DNA from: Methylomicrobium sp.
GTDB taxonomy: Bacteria; Pseudomonadota; Gammaproteobacteria; Methylococcales; Methylomonadaceae
NCBI GenBank assembly: GCA_018333785.1
Contig: JAGXSU010000058.1
Span: 1 to 64,000, forward strand
Length of the DNA: 64,000 nt
Direction: 5' to 3'
The position numbers and the translations under genes are program-made. How positions within the stretch are numbered: the first letter of the stretch is position 1; each line of letters begins with the position of its first letter. The notes beneath the pieces are model-generated. The model was not told the DNA's origin. It saw only the letters and a program-made list of their open reading frames with translations, and did not search any database. This document shows positions 37,837 through 46,750 of the stretch, one piece after another.

Positions 37837-38499
37837 ATGTGCGGAAGATTTTCATTGACGGCAACGCCGGAACAAATCACTGAAGCGTTTCAACTGGAAC
37901 GTTTGCCGAATTACGGAACCCGTTACAACATCCCGCCTGGTCAGAAAATTCTGGCGGTCGTCAGGCTGGATGATGGTCGTCATAAAGCCGTCAATCTTTT
38001 TTGGGGGCTCATACCGCCCTGGGCGAAAGACCCCGGCATCGGTCATCGTCTGATTAACGCCAGAGCGGAAACTGTGGCCGAAAAGCCCTCATTCAGAACG
38101 GCCTTTCAGCGCAAACGCTGTCTGATTCCTGCTAACGGATTTTATGAATGGGCCAAAACGGATCAGGGTAAACAGGCTCATCATATTCATCGGATTGATG
38201 ACGGCTTATTCGCGTTTGCAGGTCTTTGGGAGCATTGGGAAAAGGATGCGGAAACCCTCTATTCCTGTACCATTATCACAACGGCAGCCAATGTGTTGAT
38301 TCAACCCATTCACGAGCGTATGCCCGTCATTATTGGCCGGCAGCACTATGATGACTGGCTGGACAAGCAGCAACCGCAGGACCGGCTTCAGGCCTTATTG
38401 GCACACGATGCTTATCAGAAGATGGCGGTTACCCCGGTCAGTGATTGGGTCAATAATCCGGTTCATGACGATAAACGCTGTATTGCTGCAGTATCCTGA
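37837..38499 (+). CDS. yedK: SRAP-domain protein (YedK/HMCES family)
   Basis: 220-aa protein that forms a covalent thiazolidine link to abasic sites in single-stranded DNA through Cys2. MCGRFSLTATPEQI at the N-terminus provides the catalytic Cys. PARYNIPPG-like (TRYNIPPGQKI), NARAETVAEKPSFR and PANGFYEWAK (active Glu) are present, as is the conserved His in IHERMPVI. It protects abasic sites from strand cleavage. Single gene. Confidence 0.92.
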   Translation: MCGRFSLTATPEQITEAFQLERLPNYGTRYNIPPGQKILAVVRLDDGRHKAVNLFWGLIPPWAKDPGIGHRLINARAETVAEKPSFRTAFQRKRCLIPANGFYEWAKTDQGKQAHHIHRIDDGLFAFAGLWEHWEKDAETLYSCTIITTAANVLIQPIHERMPVIIGRQHYDDWLDKQQPQDRLQALLAHDAYQKMAVTPVSDWVNNPVHDDKRCIAAVS

Positions 38500-38620
38500 T
38501 AAGTCGGCGCCCCCCTTTTTTTATCATCAAATTGGTAATTGCTGGTGTTAAGCACTAGCCGGGGGCGGTCGAAAAAATGATAGAATTTCACTTCGAATCA
38601 TTTTAAGTTTTAGGAATCAT

Positions 38621-38896
38621 ATGCCGCAAATTACGATTGAACATAAACCCAGTGAAGAACGCTTGGAAGAATTAGGCGTTGCCGGTTGGGCCATTTGGGA
38701 AAAAGAAGTGTCTACGTTTACGATCGATTTCGACGAAACAGAAACTGCTTATATTCTTGAAGGCGAAATTCTGGTGACTCCCGAAGGCGGTGAGCCGGTT
38801 CGTATTTTGCCGGGTGATTTGGTTGTTTTCCCTGAAGGCCTGAACAGCCATTGGGAAGTGGTTAAGCCATTGCGCAAGCATTACAGTTACGATTAA
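38621..38896 (+). CDS. Small cupin-domain protein (DUF861 type)
   Basis: 91-aa single-domain cupin. The beta-barrel motifs are seen as YILEGEILVTPEGGEPVRI and PGDLVVFPEGLNSHWEV. The first histidines of the classical metal site are absent (EGEILV in place of HxH), so metal binding is doubtful; the late SHW His remains. Such proteins are often called ethanolamine utilization-like or (S)-ureidoglycine-like cupins, but function is unknown. Confidence 0.8.
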   Translation: MPQITIEHKPSEERLEELGVAGWAIWEKEVSTFTIDFDETETAYILEGEILVTPEGGEPVRILPGDLVVFPEGLNSHWEVVKPLRKHYSYD

Positions 38897-39287
38897 TTCA
38901 AGATAAGGCGTCAGACCGACCAGGGATCTAGCGACCGCTTTTTTCCAGGATCTGGCGCCTGCTTTTCCAGGTAGCCATACAATGCTTAAAACAATTGATA
39001 GCCAGTCCAACGTTTTCACTGTTCTAAGAGGCCAATGCAGGGCTGCTTATTTTCTTTGGGTATTCGGAATTGGATGTTGAAAAGTTAAAGTTTGACAGAA
39101 TGAAAAAATCCATCCCTTGTTGAAACCAATGAAAAGCCAACTTTAATCTGGGCCTTATCGAATGTTGAAATACTGTATACCTGACATTCGAACCGACAAT
39201 TTTTCGAGAGGATCGCAGGTAACAATCAACCCAAAGGAGACACCGACTTTAGTTATCCAATGACCGGGGGTGAGCCAATTGCCGACA

Positions 39288-39320
39288 GTAGGATGGGTAG
39301 AGCGAAGCGAAACCCATCAA
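39288..39320 (+). repeat. REP sequence left of the RAYT transposase
   Basis: GTAGGATGGGTAGAGCGAAGCG followed by AAACCCATC forms a foldback. An inverted copy follows the transposase, so the two REPs bracket it. This matches the usual REP/RAYT arrangement. Confidence 0.75.
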
Positions 39321-39342
39321 ATGAAACGCCGATAAATGAGAT

Positions 39343-39867
39343 ATGACAGAATATCGCCGACATCGCCTCAAAGGCGGTTGTTATTTTTTCACAGTTAATT
39401 TGGCGGAACGAAATCGGACTTTGCTGACCGATAAGATTGAACTGCTTCGCGAGTCTTTTCGTAACGTAAAAGATCAACACCCGTTTAATATCGACGCGAT
39501 GGTTGTTTTACCGGAACATCTCCATACCATTTGGACTTTGCCTGAAGGAGACGATGATTTTAGTTGTCGCTGGCGGCTCATTAAGACCAACTTTACTAAA
39601 CAGGTCGAAAAAGGCGAACGAATTTCCAAAAGCCGTGAACGCAAACAGGAGCGCGGTATTTGGCAAAGACGGTTTTGGGAGCATCGAATTAGAAACGAGG
39701 ACGACTTCGTCAAGCATGTCGACTATATTCATTACAATCCAGTAAAACACGGCTATGTCCGTTGTGTTGCTGATTGGCGATATTCTTCATTTCATGATTT
39801 CGTCAAACGCGGCATTCTCCCGGCAAATTGGGCGGGCGGCATATATCCTGAATTGGATTTGGCGTAA
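39343..39867 (+). CDS. REP-associated tyrosine transposase (RAYT, Y1 family)
   Basis: 174-aa HUH/Y1 nuclease. YRRHRLKGGCYFFTV opens the domain; the metal-binding pair is in PEHLHTIWTLPEGD; the nucleophile Tyr is in HVDYIHYNPVKHG; WQRRFWEHRIR is also family-typical. It is predicted to cleave and join single-stranded REP DNA, which is why copies of REPs are dispersed in such genomes. Flanking inverted REPs support it. A decayed second copy follows. Confidence 0.9.
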   Translation: MTEYRRHRLKGGCYFFTVNLAERNRTLLTDKIELLRESFRNVKDQHPFNIDAMVVLPEHLHTIWTLPEGDDDFSCRWRLIKTNFTKQVEKGERISKSRERKQERGIWQRRFWEHRIRNEDDFVKHVDYIHYNPVKHGYVRCVADWRYSSFHDFVKRGILPANWAGGIYPELDLA

Positions 39868-39879
39868 TCGATGGTGTTT

Positions 39880-39914
39880 TTGATGGGTTTCGGCTAGCGC
39901 CTCTACCCATCCTA
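39880..39914 (-). repeat. REP sequence right of the RAYT transposase (inverted)
   Basis: TTGATGGGTTTCGGCTAGCGCCTCTACCCATCCTAC is the inverse of the left REP with a different loop. Together they form a REP pair around the RAYT gene. Confidence 0.75.
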
Positions 39915-39954
39915 CGAGCTGCATGGATGCAGGAGGTAGGGCAACGCAAGGAGC

Positions 39955-40292
39955 AGCTACTGAGCATTTGGACATTGCCGCTCGACGACGGTATTTTCTC
40001 TGTCAGATGGAATATGTTGAAAGGAAGATTTTCCAGGGTGATCGACCACGGCGAAAGAATTTCAAAAAGCCGTCAAAAACGCCGTGAACGAGGAATATGG
40101 CAACGACGATTATGGGCACATTTAATCGAAGACCAAGATGATTGCAAGCGACACGTCGATTATATTCATTGGAATCCGGTAAAACATGGGCATGTTCAAA
40201 ATGTAATCGATTTACCCACAGGGCATAAAGGCCTTATTCAAGCTTCCACCGTTATTTAAAACAAGGCATTTATCAAAGAAATTGGGGGCATA
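39955..40292 (+). pseudogene. Truncated, frameshifted RAYT transposase copy
   Basis: SIWTLPLDDGIFSVRWNMLK to HVDYIHWNPVKHG aligns with the middle and C-terminal part of the intact transposase next door. The N-terminal ~65 residues with the HUH pair are gone. After IDLP the frame breaks, and the expected tail (SSFHRYLKQGIYQRNWG) continues in another frame up to about 40285. It is not functional. Confidence 0.8.
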
Positions 40293-41432
40293 ATGAAAAC
40301 AACGAGATTGATGGTATTGAGTGACACGACCGATGCGCCTCCTAACGTCGGCACATCCTATTTGGCGCACCTTATCGCGTTGGTTTTTTTACTCGTCACC
40401 ACCATACTACAAACGGAACTTTTGCACGCTTCGTCTGATTCGCTGCAGATAACTCTTGAGCCTCCTGGAATTTATGAAATTGCAACAGGTGCAAATAGCT
40501 GGACAGTCTACTTAAACGGCGTTATCGATCCCGGTGCAGATAAACGTGTAGAGACAGAGTTAAATCAGATTCCTAATTCGCCATTCAATGTGTATCTCAA
40601 CTCACCAGGCGGCGATTTTTTGACGGGTATTAAACTTGGTCGGTTATTGAGAGCCAAATATGCGTGGACGCATATCGGAATACAAAATCACGGGGAGACA
40701 CTACCTTCGCCAGGAGAGTGCTACAGTGCTTGCGCAATGGCGTATCTCGGTGGCTACTATCGATTTTCCACACAGGGTTCTAAATACGGAGTTCACAGGA
40801 CATGGAAAGAGGGCGCGTTCTCCGAAGATGATCTTGATGTGGGGCAAATCATTTCTGCTGCAGCGTCAGCGTATATTCGCGAAATGGGGGTTGATGCTGG
40901 ACTCTTAGATTTAATTGTCAGGGCTGGCAAAAATGAGCTGTACGTACTTAGCGATACTGAAAAGAATGCTCTACGCATTACCAACGAAGGCAGAGCGCCT
41001 GCGGATTGGAGTCTGCAATTAAATCAAGGGCTTTACTATCTTCGAGGTGTTCAAGACACCATGTATGGACAGGGCAAATTCCTTCTATTATGCACCGGTC
41101 AAAGTCTCGGACTACATTCAATTTACGAAGCGGGAGTAGCCAAATCACAATCAATAGTAAAAGGTGATTGGTTTCATTCATTATTGATTGATGGTCGCAA
41201 TGTTTCACTTGGAGTCCCTTATCGAATTTTAGATGATAACGGTTATCTTAATGCGATGTTTGTTTTAACCCCTGAACAAATCAGGCAGATTGTCGGTGCG
41301 CGAGAATCTGTTGGTCATGCAATGCAAGTTCTGCGGGATGCACCAACATTTGTTGGTTACAGGATGGATTTTAATATTGATACACCCAACAAAATACGTG
41401 AATTCATATCAGCATGCTCTTCAAAAAAATGA
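40293..41432 (+). CDS. Exported ClpP/crotonase-fold protein (COG3904-like)
   Basis: 379-aa protein with one hydrophobic segment near residues 24-45 (AHLIALVFLLVTTILQTEL), then a serine-protease-like ClpP-fold region: VYLNGVIDPGADKRV, LNSPGGDFLTGIKLG and GECYSACAMAYLGG. In this fold the Ser in the latter motif is at the nucleophile place. A His in VHRTWK may complete a dyad. The C-terminal ~170 residues have no recognisable domain. Located in the accessory island right after the decayed transposase; function unknown. Codon use does not look clearly foreign. Confidence 0.65.
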   Translation: MKTTRLMVLSDTTDAPPNVGTSYLAHLIALVFLLVTTILQTELLHASSDSLQITLEPPGIYEIATGANSWTVYLNGVIDPGADKRVETELNQIPNSPFNVYLNSPGGDFLTGIKLGRLLRAKYAWTHIGIQNHGETLPSPGECYSACAMAYLGGYYRFSTQGSKYGVHRTWKEGAFSEDDLDVGQIISAAASAYIREMGVDAGLLDLIVRAGKNELYVLSDTEKNALRITNEGRAPADWSLQLNQGLYYLRGVQDTMYGQGKFLLLCTGQSLGLHSIYEAGVAKSQSIVKGDWFHSLLIDGRNVSLGVPYRILDDNGYLNAMFVLTPEQIRQIVGARESVGHAMQVLRDAPTFVGYRMDFNIDTPNKIREFISACSSKK

Positions 41433-41499
41433 GGCTAGCTTCCCGCCATATGACCATACTTTACAATGAAGCCACACGACCTCTGCATGTATAGAAGCT

Positions 41500-42081
41500 A
41501 TGAATACTTCCCCCAAACTAATTGATGTCTTCGAACAGTTAAGGGAATGTTTAATTATCATTCGTCGCGATTACAACACATACAATGCTCTCTATTGCGA
41601 AGAAAATAGGGCACTATTGACAGCAATTGCACCGACATTTTTCACCGACATTGGGGAAATTCTCCAACGCGATTGGATTCTTCAGGTGGGAAAACTAATG
41701 GACCCAGCTACCACCAAAGTTCGCGGGGCTAGCAGAGAGAACTTGACGATTCAATTGGTTATGCAGCAACTCGAAGATGAATCGTTACTAACCGCAGAGA
41801 TACGCGACAAAGCGAAGGCAATTCTTGACTATGGTGAAATCATAAAGCCAGCACGAGACCGAATACTGGCCCATCGAGACCGTATCAGCCACTTTGAAGG
41901 TATCGCCATGGGGCAGACAACTGATGAGCAACTAAATGAATTCATCGAAAATATTCAGCACTTTACCGACTTGGTGGGAAATCAAATCGGTATTGGCCCC
42001 TTGGATTTTTCGTCATCGGGTTGTAAAGGCGATGTGTATGATCTTCTTTGTTGTTTGCGATCATTAGGAAACTTTATATGA
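41500..42081 (+). CDS. HEPN / AbiU2-like protein
   Basis: 193-aa all-helical protein. Residues 30-80 (YNTYNALYCEENRALLTA...TDIGEILQRDWILQVGKLMDPA) and RDRILAHRD near residue 128 fit HEPN-type AbiU2 domains, where an R-x4-6-H motif can be the RNase centre (here R-D-R-I-L-A-H). AbiU2 relates to abortive infection, but many homologs are not defensive. The match is by motif only. It follows the ClpP-fold gene by 70 bp on the same strand; a link is possible but not shown. Confidence 0.5.
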   Translation: MNTSPKLIDVFEQLRECLIIIRRDYNTYNALYCEENRALLTAIAPTFFTDIGEILQRDWILQVGKLMDPATTKVRGASRENLTIQLVMQQLEDESLLTAEIRDKAKAILDYGEIIKPARDRILAHRDRISHFEGIAMGQTTDEQLNEFIENIQHFTDLVGNQIGIGPLDFSSSGCKGDVYDLLCCLRSLGNFI

Positions 42082-42249
42082 ATATCGAAGGGTTCTCGAA
42101 CTCGTTCGATCTAAAGCCGGGGAACGCACCGCGTATCTAAATCTAAATCTGTCAGGCGGCTTTCCATTCAACAACGGTCACTAGCTGTCGAAACTCTGTG
42201 GTCCGTAATTGGCCGAAACGAGCATTGATAAAACAAACTTAACGTCACG

Positions 42250-42580
42250 TCAGGACTTATCGGCCAATTCCACAACCACATGACCTTCATCCAATAATTG
42301 CAGGGCTTGTGGAAAAACTTCGGTGAACAATGCTTGTAACCGCTGGTTAGTAGTATTACCGCTGGTGACCCAAAGTAATTGTGGTGGTGGTTGCTGACGT
42401 AGAACTAGTTCGACAAAATCACTGTCCTTACTGATTAAAACGACACCCTCTTGTTGAGCGCGCTCGAAAATCTCTAGATCGTTGGCATCACGCAAACCCA
42501 GTTCCCGTTGGGCATACGCTTCAACTTTGAATGTCCAGCGCAGCCAATCGGCCAGATTGGGCGTCAACCCAAAAAATCAT
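42250..42580 (-). pseudogene. DUF5615/PIN-like toxin, probably frameshifted
   Basis: The track shows an ORF ending at 42250 with NLADWLRW and LISKDSDFVEL typical of DUF5615 (PIN-like) toxins. A proper start, ATG at 42580 overlapping the antitoxin stop, encodes MIFWVDAQ in another frame, the expected N-terminus with its catalytic Asp. About 8 bases seem missing between FWVDAQ and PNLADW. The intact-frame alternative would use TTG at 42567 and lack this Asp. I judge it inactivated; a sequencing error is possible. Confidence 0.6.
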
Positions 42581-42804
42581 GCGACCAGTCGTTCAAGGTT
42601 GGCTCGTCGGGCTGCGTAAAGAAGGCAGGCCTGGATGTCAGCGAGTTCTAGGTCCGGGTAGTCGAGCAGAATTCTCTCACTACTAACGCCCTCTGCCAGC
42701 ATGTGCAAGATATCACTGACCCGTATTCTCATGCCGCGAATACAAGGCTTGCCGCAGCATTGCAACGGGTTATGGGTGATTCGGCTCTCGACTTGCTCGT
42801 TCAT
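42577..42804 (-). CDS. DUF433 antitoxin-like protein
   Basis: 75-aa protein with the DUF433 helix-turn-helix pattern (ITHNPLQCCGKPCIRGMRIRVSDIL, then LLDYPDLELADIQACLLYAARRA). DUF433 genes typically precede a DUF5615 PIN-like toxin as here. The downstream toxin appears frameshifted, so the antitoxin may persist without its partner. Confidence 0.8.
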   Translation of the reverse strand: MNEQVESRITHNPLQCCGKPCIRGMRIRVSDILHMLAEGVSSERILLDYPDLELADIQACLLYAARRANLERLVA

Positions 42805-43260
42805 AATGTGACATTTTCCGTGCTAAATTGACTTTATTTTAACTTCATCAGGCCAGAAAGTACTAACCGCGTACCCTGTATCTGGATTACAAGTCAAACC
42901 AAAATGTTGACAGGATCCCTAAACTATTGAAAATGGATGGGATACTTGACGGTCGTCTCATGACCGGAATTGTGAATTCGCCATTGAAGCAAACCTATCT
43001 TGATAGCTGTGCTTCATATTTTTACTGCTTCTATAGCTCTGCGGGTAGGCCGTTTGTGCTCGCGTCAATCTGACAATCAGAAATGTGGCAGTCCAACCTT
43101 CCTCAATCCAATCTCGGAAGAAGCAGTTCCGCCTTAAGATAGAAGCCGCTTCGGTTTCCCACCCAGGAAAGTGGGGCTTTATTCTGTAAAAGTGGGGTTA
43201 AACAGTTTTTTTAGCGCAGAGCTGTTTTTAACGCCCGGAAGACTTGGGACGGTGTGATGA
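42805..43260. other. Gene-free stretch between the accessory island and the GH17 gene
   Basis: About 455 bp with stop codons in all frames over short distances. No RNA gene, terminator or repeat recognised. It may mark the right edge of the accessory island. Confidence 0.4.
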
Positions 43261-43305
43261 ATGTGTTACAACAGGCTCATTATTTTCAATAAACAGCAAA
43301 TAACC

Positions 43306-44328
43306 ATGTTTCAGCCGTTTAAAAGCCTTTTACCAACCCATTATTCTTATCGTATCCTGAATCGGAATAGTATCAGCGCTGTCTTTTTAGCGCTGCTTTT
43401 GTCTTCAGGTTGCGCGAAAACCGATAGTGAGCCTTTGCGCGCTGCTCTTGCCTCCACTCGATTTGTTGCCTATACACCTACGGATCTGAAAATTATTTAT
43501 GGTCAGGTCAAGCCGGCCTCCAAAGATCAGATTACCCGTGATTTAACCGTGTTGCGTAATGATTTTCAGGGCTTGATTACCTATTCCTGCGCAGATGGTC
43601 TGGAGCACTTGCCGGCTATTGCGAAATCGCAGGGCTTTACCGCGATTATCCTCGGCATTTGGGATCCGATGTCCGAGGTGGAGCTAACGTGTGCCAAAAA
43701 ACTGGTCAATGAATTTCCTGATCTGATTGTCGGTATCTCGGTAGGCAATGAAAACTTGCTGGCCAAACGTTATGACTGGGATCAATTGAAACAGGCTATG
43801 CGTAAATTCCGCAGTGAATTGCCCGGCACGCCGGTTGCGACTTCGGAGCCGTTCTATTATTACTTGAATGATGAACCGGCTGATTTTATTGCCGAGCAGG
43901 ACTTTCTTTTGCCCAGCATTCACCCGCTTTTTCAGCCCTGGTTTGAACAAGGTAATACGGCATCCTGGGTGAATTTTGTCGTCGAGGTTATGAATTTACT
44001 GATCAAAAAATCCGATAAGCTTATTTTGATCAAAGAAAGCGGCTTACCCAGTGGTCCTAAAGGCAGCCGCTTCAGTCCTGAGCAACAAGCCGGATTTTGG
44101 GTGGAACTCTATCAAAAAATGCCCCGTACACCGGGTTTGAATCTGGCGTATTTCGAAGGCTTTGATCATGCCTGGAAAGAGGAAAACGCCAAGGTCGATT
44201 TTAAAGGTGCACATCCTGAAGAGGGGTATTGGGGCTTTTATACTGAAGCCGGTCAGCCCAAGCCGGTGCTCAAAGCGCTCAGAAAGCTTTGGCAGAGCAC
44301 TGCAAAAAGTCAGGAGGCGCCGCGTTAG
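43306..44328 (+). CDS. Lipoprotein of glycoside hydrolase family 17-like fold
   Basis: 340-aa exported lipoprotein; lipobox in LLLSSGCAK. The TIM-barrel features fit GH17 (beta-1,3-glucanases and glucanosyltransferases): the acid/base Glu in VGISVGNENLLAK and the nucleophile Glu in LILIKESGLPSGPKG. It likely acts on a beta-glucan in the periplasm or at the outer membrane. The track start is 43261; I use the ATG at 43306 to give a normal signal peptide, but this is uncertain. It overlaps the convergent photolyase by 4 bp. A related but membrane-bound GH17 protein is encoded at 57.4-59.1 kb. Confidence 0.75.
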   Translation: MFQPFKSLLPTHYSYRILNRNSISAVFLALLLSSGCAKTDSEPLRAALASTRFVAYTPTDLKIIYGQVKPASKDQITRDLTVLRNDFQGLITYSCADGLEHLPAIAKSQGFTAIILGIWDPMSEVELTCAKKLVNEFPDLIVGISVGNENLLAKRYDWDQLKQAMRKFRSELPGTPVATSEPFYYYLNDEPADFIAEQDFLLPSIHPLFQPWFEQGNTASWVNFVVEVMNLLIKKSDKLILIKESGLPSGPKGSRFSPEQQAGFWVELYQKMPRTPGLNLAYFEGFDHAWKEENAKVDFKGAHPEEGYWGFYTEAGQPKPVLKALRKLWQSTAKSQEAPR

Positions 44329-45710
44329 TCCCTGTTTGTTTCGCTACAGTTTTTGAAAAGCTGTTTGGTGATTGTTGTTTCATAAGCGTGATCAATCATT
44401 GGCTTGGGATAAGTGCCGGACAGGTATTTTTTATCCCAGGCATGGATGATTTTGGCGGGTATGGATTTCAGTTCAGGAATCCAGCGGTAGATATAGCGGC
44501 AATCCGGGTCGAATTTTTGTTGTTGCAGCCAGGGATTGAAAATTCTGAAATAAGGCTGGGCGTCACAGCCGGTGGAGGCGGCCCACTGCCAATTGCCGTT
44601 ATTGACACACGGGTCATAATCAACCAGATGCTGGGCGAAATAGCGTTCACCCCACCGCCAGCTGATACGCAAGTCTTTGACCAGAAAGGATGCCGTAATC
44701 ATCCTGACCCGGTTGTGCATGAATCCGGTGTTGTTGAGTTCCCGCATCCCGGCATCGACAATCGGAAAGCCGGTTCTGCCTTCCGCCCACGCTTTAAACT
44801 GATCAAGATTGTTTTGCCAGGGTATCTGGTCAAATTTTGATACGAACGCATGGCCGAATACTTTAGGGTAGTGATGACCGATATGGGTAAAAAAATCACG
44901 CCAATATAACTGCCTAATCAGCGGATGCTCTTCCCCCAATTCGCTGCTGATTGCTTGATGCGCTTCTCTGACCGAACAGGTGCCAAATTTTAAATGAGCC
45001 GATAGCAGGCTGGTGCTCTGCAATCCTGGATAATCCCGAGTTTCCTGATAGTTTTTTTGAGATGCCAGGTGCGTGAGGATTGACAGGGCCTCTTTTCTGC
45101 CGCCCGTTTGAGCCGGACTGGAAGATGTATCGATCAATGACTCGAATGAATAATGCGGTGGCTTTTCAACAAACTTTGAAAAACAGCCCTGAGCTAAAGC
45201 CTTGGGCGAGGGTACCGGGAATCGACGGACGTTATTGTAGAAAGGTGTAAATACTTTATACGCGTCCCCATTCTGTTTAACCGCCTCTTCGGGTTCTGTC
45301 AGCAAGGCATCGGCCAAGGTATGAAGATCAATACCGTTGTTTTGGCAAGTGGTGTAGAGCGTCTCATCCCGTTGACGGCTGAATGGAGAATAATCACGGT
45401 TTATAAAAACGGCATCGATGGCAGCGGTCTGAATCAGTGTTTCAACGATGCTCTGCGGCGAGCCATAAAAAAACGATAATCCGGCCTCTTTTTCACTGAA
45501 TTGTGCTTGCAAGTCTTTAAGGCTTTGTAGCATAAATTGCAGGGCAGGCTTGCTTTGGTAAGGGTGAGGCTCAATTTGTGCAGGATCGAAGATAAAACAG
45601 GGCAGTACACACGCCGACTGTTGCAGTGCGGCGTTAAGAGCGGTATTGTCAACCAGTCTTAAATCGCGGCGGAATATAAAAAGCGAATGGCGGTAACGGG
45701 TTATTGTCAT
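44325..45710 (-). CDS. phrB: Deoxyribodipyrimidine photolyase
   Basis: 461-aa flavoprotein of the class I photolyase/cryptochrome family that repairs UV-induced cyclobutane dimers with light. N-terminal antenna domain (SLFIFRRDLRLVDNTAL), C-terminal FAD domain (RTGFPIVDAGMRELNNTGFMHNRVRM, NNGNWQWAASTGCDAQPYFRIFNP) are complete. Trp residues of the active site and electron chain (NWQWAA) are retained. Convergent with the GH17 lipoprotein gene. Confidence 0.93.
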   Translation of the reverse strand: MTITRYRHSLFIFRRDLRLVDNTALNAALQQSACVLPCFIFDPAQIEPHPYQSKPALQFMLQSLKDLQAQFSEKEAGLSFFYGSPQSIVETLIQTAAIDAVFINRDYSPFSRQRDETLYTTCQNNGIDLHTLADALLTEPEEAVKQNGDAYKVFTPFYNNVRRFPVPSPKALAQGCFSKFVEKPPHYSFESLIDTSSSPAQTGGRKEALSILTHLASQKNYQETRDYPGLQSTSLLSAHLKFGTCSVREAHQAISSELGEEHPLIRQLYWRDFFTHIGHHYPKVFGHAFVSKFDQIPWQNNLDQFKAWAEGRTGFPIVDAGMRELNNTGFMHNRVRMITASFLVKDLRISWRWGERYFAQHLVDYDPCVNNGNWQWAASTGCDAQPYFRIFNPWLQQQKFDPDCRYIYRWIPELKSIPAKIIHAWDKKYLSGTYPKPMIDHAYETTITKQLFKNCSETNRD

Positions 45711-45869
45711 AATCGAAAAGTAGAAAGAGGAGAAGGCTCAGTTTATCGCTGTTTAAAGAACATAAGAACTTACTGCCGAAAATAGCGCCGTCAAGTCAGC
45801 TTTGATCCGGCGGGATTAAAAAATAAAAGTTAAAACGCTGTAACTACTCGCCCGCTTTTAATTGAGGGC

Positions 45870-45960
45870 GTAGGTGCTTGATTTCAAAGGACGCGTGAAT
45901 ACGTCCCTGTAGCTCTCTGCAACATCCCTGTTGCAGAAGCCTTTTCAATCAACCACCTAC
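45870..45960. repeat. Short palindromic element with inverted ends
   Basis: 91 bp bounded by GTAGGTGCTTGATT and its near-perfect inverse AATCAACCACCTAC. The interior contains a 9-bp hairpin TCTGCAACA-TCCC-TGTTGCAGA. It lies between phrB and the CIA30 gene in a gap with no coding sequence. No other full copy is evident in the window. Confidence 0.6.
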
Positions 45961-46052
45961 ACCCAAAAAAATTGGAGGGGGGTGAGCAGATACAAGACGC
46001 AAATGACTACCTGTTTTTCTTCCTTCTCCGGCTTGTTCACAGGAAAAATAGG

Positions 46053-46541
46053 ATGTTATTGAATTTCAATGATGCTGATGAAAAATACTTTTGGCTGACG
46101 ATCAATGACGATGTCATGGGCGGTGTGTCAAAAGGTCGGATAGAGCTTTTGCAAAGCCAGATGCTTTTGTTCAGAGGTTATTTGTCTCTGGATCATAATG
46201 GCGGTTTTGTTTCGGTACGCAGGCAGTTGACTCATGCCGCTTTGGCGGGTTACAGCGGGATTATGCTGCGTGTCAAAGGCGACGGCCGGGCTTATCAATT
46301 ACGCGTGAGAACGGATGATCAGTATGACGGTATCGCCTATCGTTCCGTGTTTTCAACCTATGCGAATCAATGGTCAACGCTGACTCAACCCTTCTCGCTG
46401 TTTCGAGCCAGCTTCAGGGGGCGTATTCTGCCAACTGCTCCGGTTTTGGACCCGGCGCAAATCAGGCAGCTGGGTTTTTTGCTGGCCGATAAAAAACAGG
46501 GTTTTTTTCATCTTGAGGTCGCCTGGATACAATCTTATTGA
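46053..46541 (+). CDS. CIA30-family protein
   Basis: 162-aa beta-sandwich protein of the complex I intermediate-associated protein 30 / CIA30 family. NFNDADEKYFWLTINDDVMGGVSKG and GFVSVRRQLTHAALAGYSGIMLRVKGDGR are family-typical. Eukaryotic CIA30 helps complex I assembly; bacterial homologs are unstudied carbohydrate-binding-like domains. The track start is 45972; AGGA precedes the ATG at 46053, which fits the domain start. Confidence 0.8.
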   Translation: MLLNFNDADEKYFWLTINDDVMGGVSKGRIELLQSQMLLFRGYLSLDHNGGFVSVRRQLTHAALAGYSGIMLRVKGDGRAYQLRVRTDDQYDGIAYRSVFSTYANQWSTLTQPFSLFRASFRGRILPTAPVLDPAQIRQLGFLLADKKQGFFHLEVAWIQSY

Positions 46542-46750
46542 GGCTCAGGAACCTTTCCTGCAACAAAAAGTATAAAGACTGAGTGAGCGGGTTTTTTAAT
46601 GAGTTGCTTGCTGCCGAATTCCGGCAAAGCTTACGCCTTCCCTTTTTGTATCATCAAACTGGGAATTGCTGGAGTTTACAGCCTTTATCGAATGGCTCAG
46701 AATAATCGGATATACTCCCTGATGATTATGGATACGGACTGACTCTGGCT

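Noticed and set aside
44289-44840. 183-codon plus-strand ORF opposite the photolyase 3' end
   Set aside because: Antisense of phrB, which has full family motifs.
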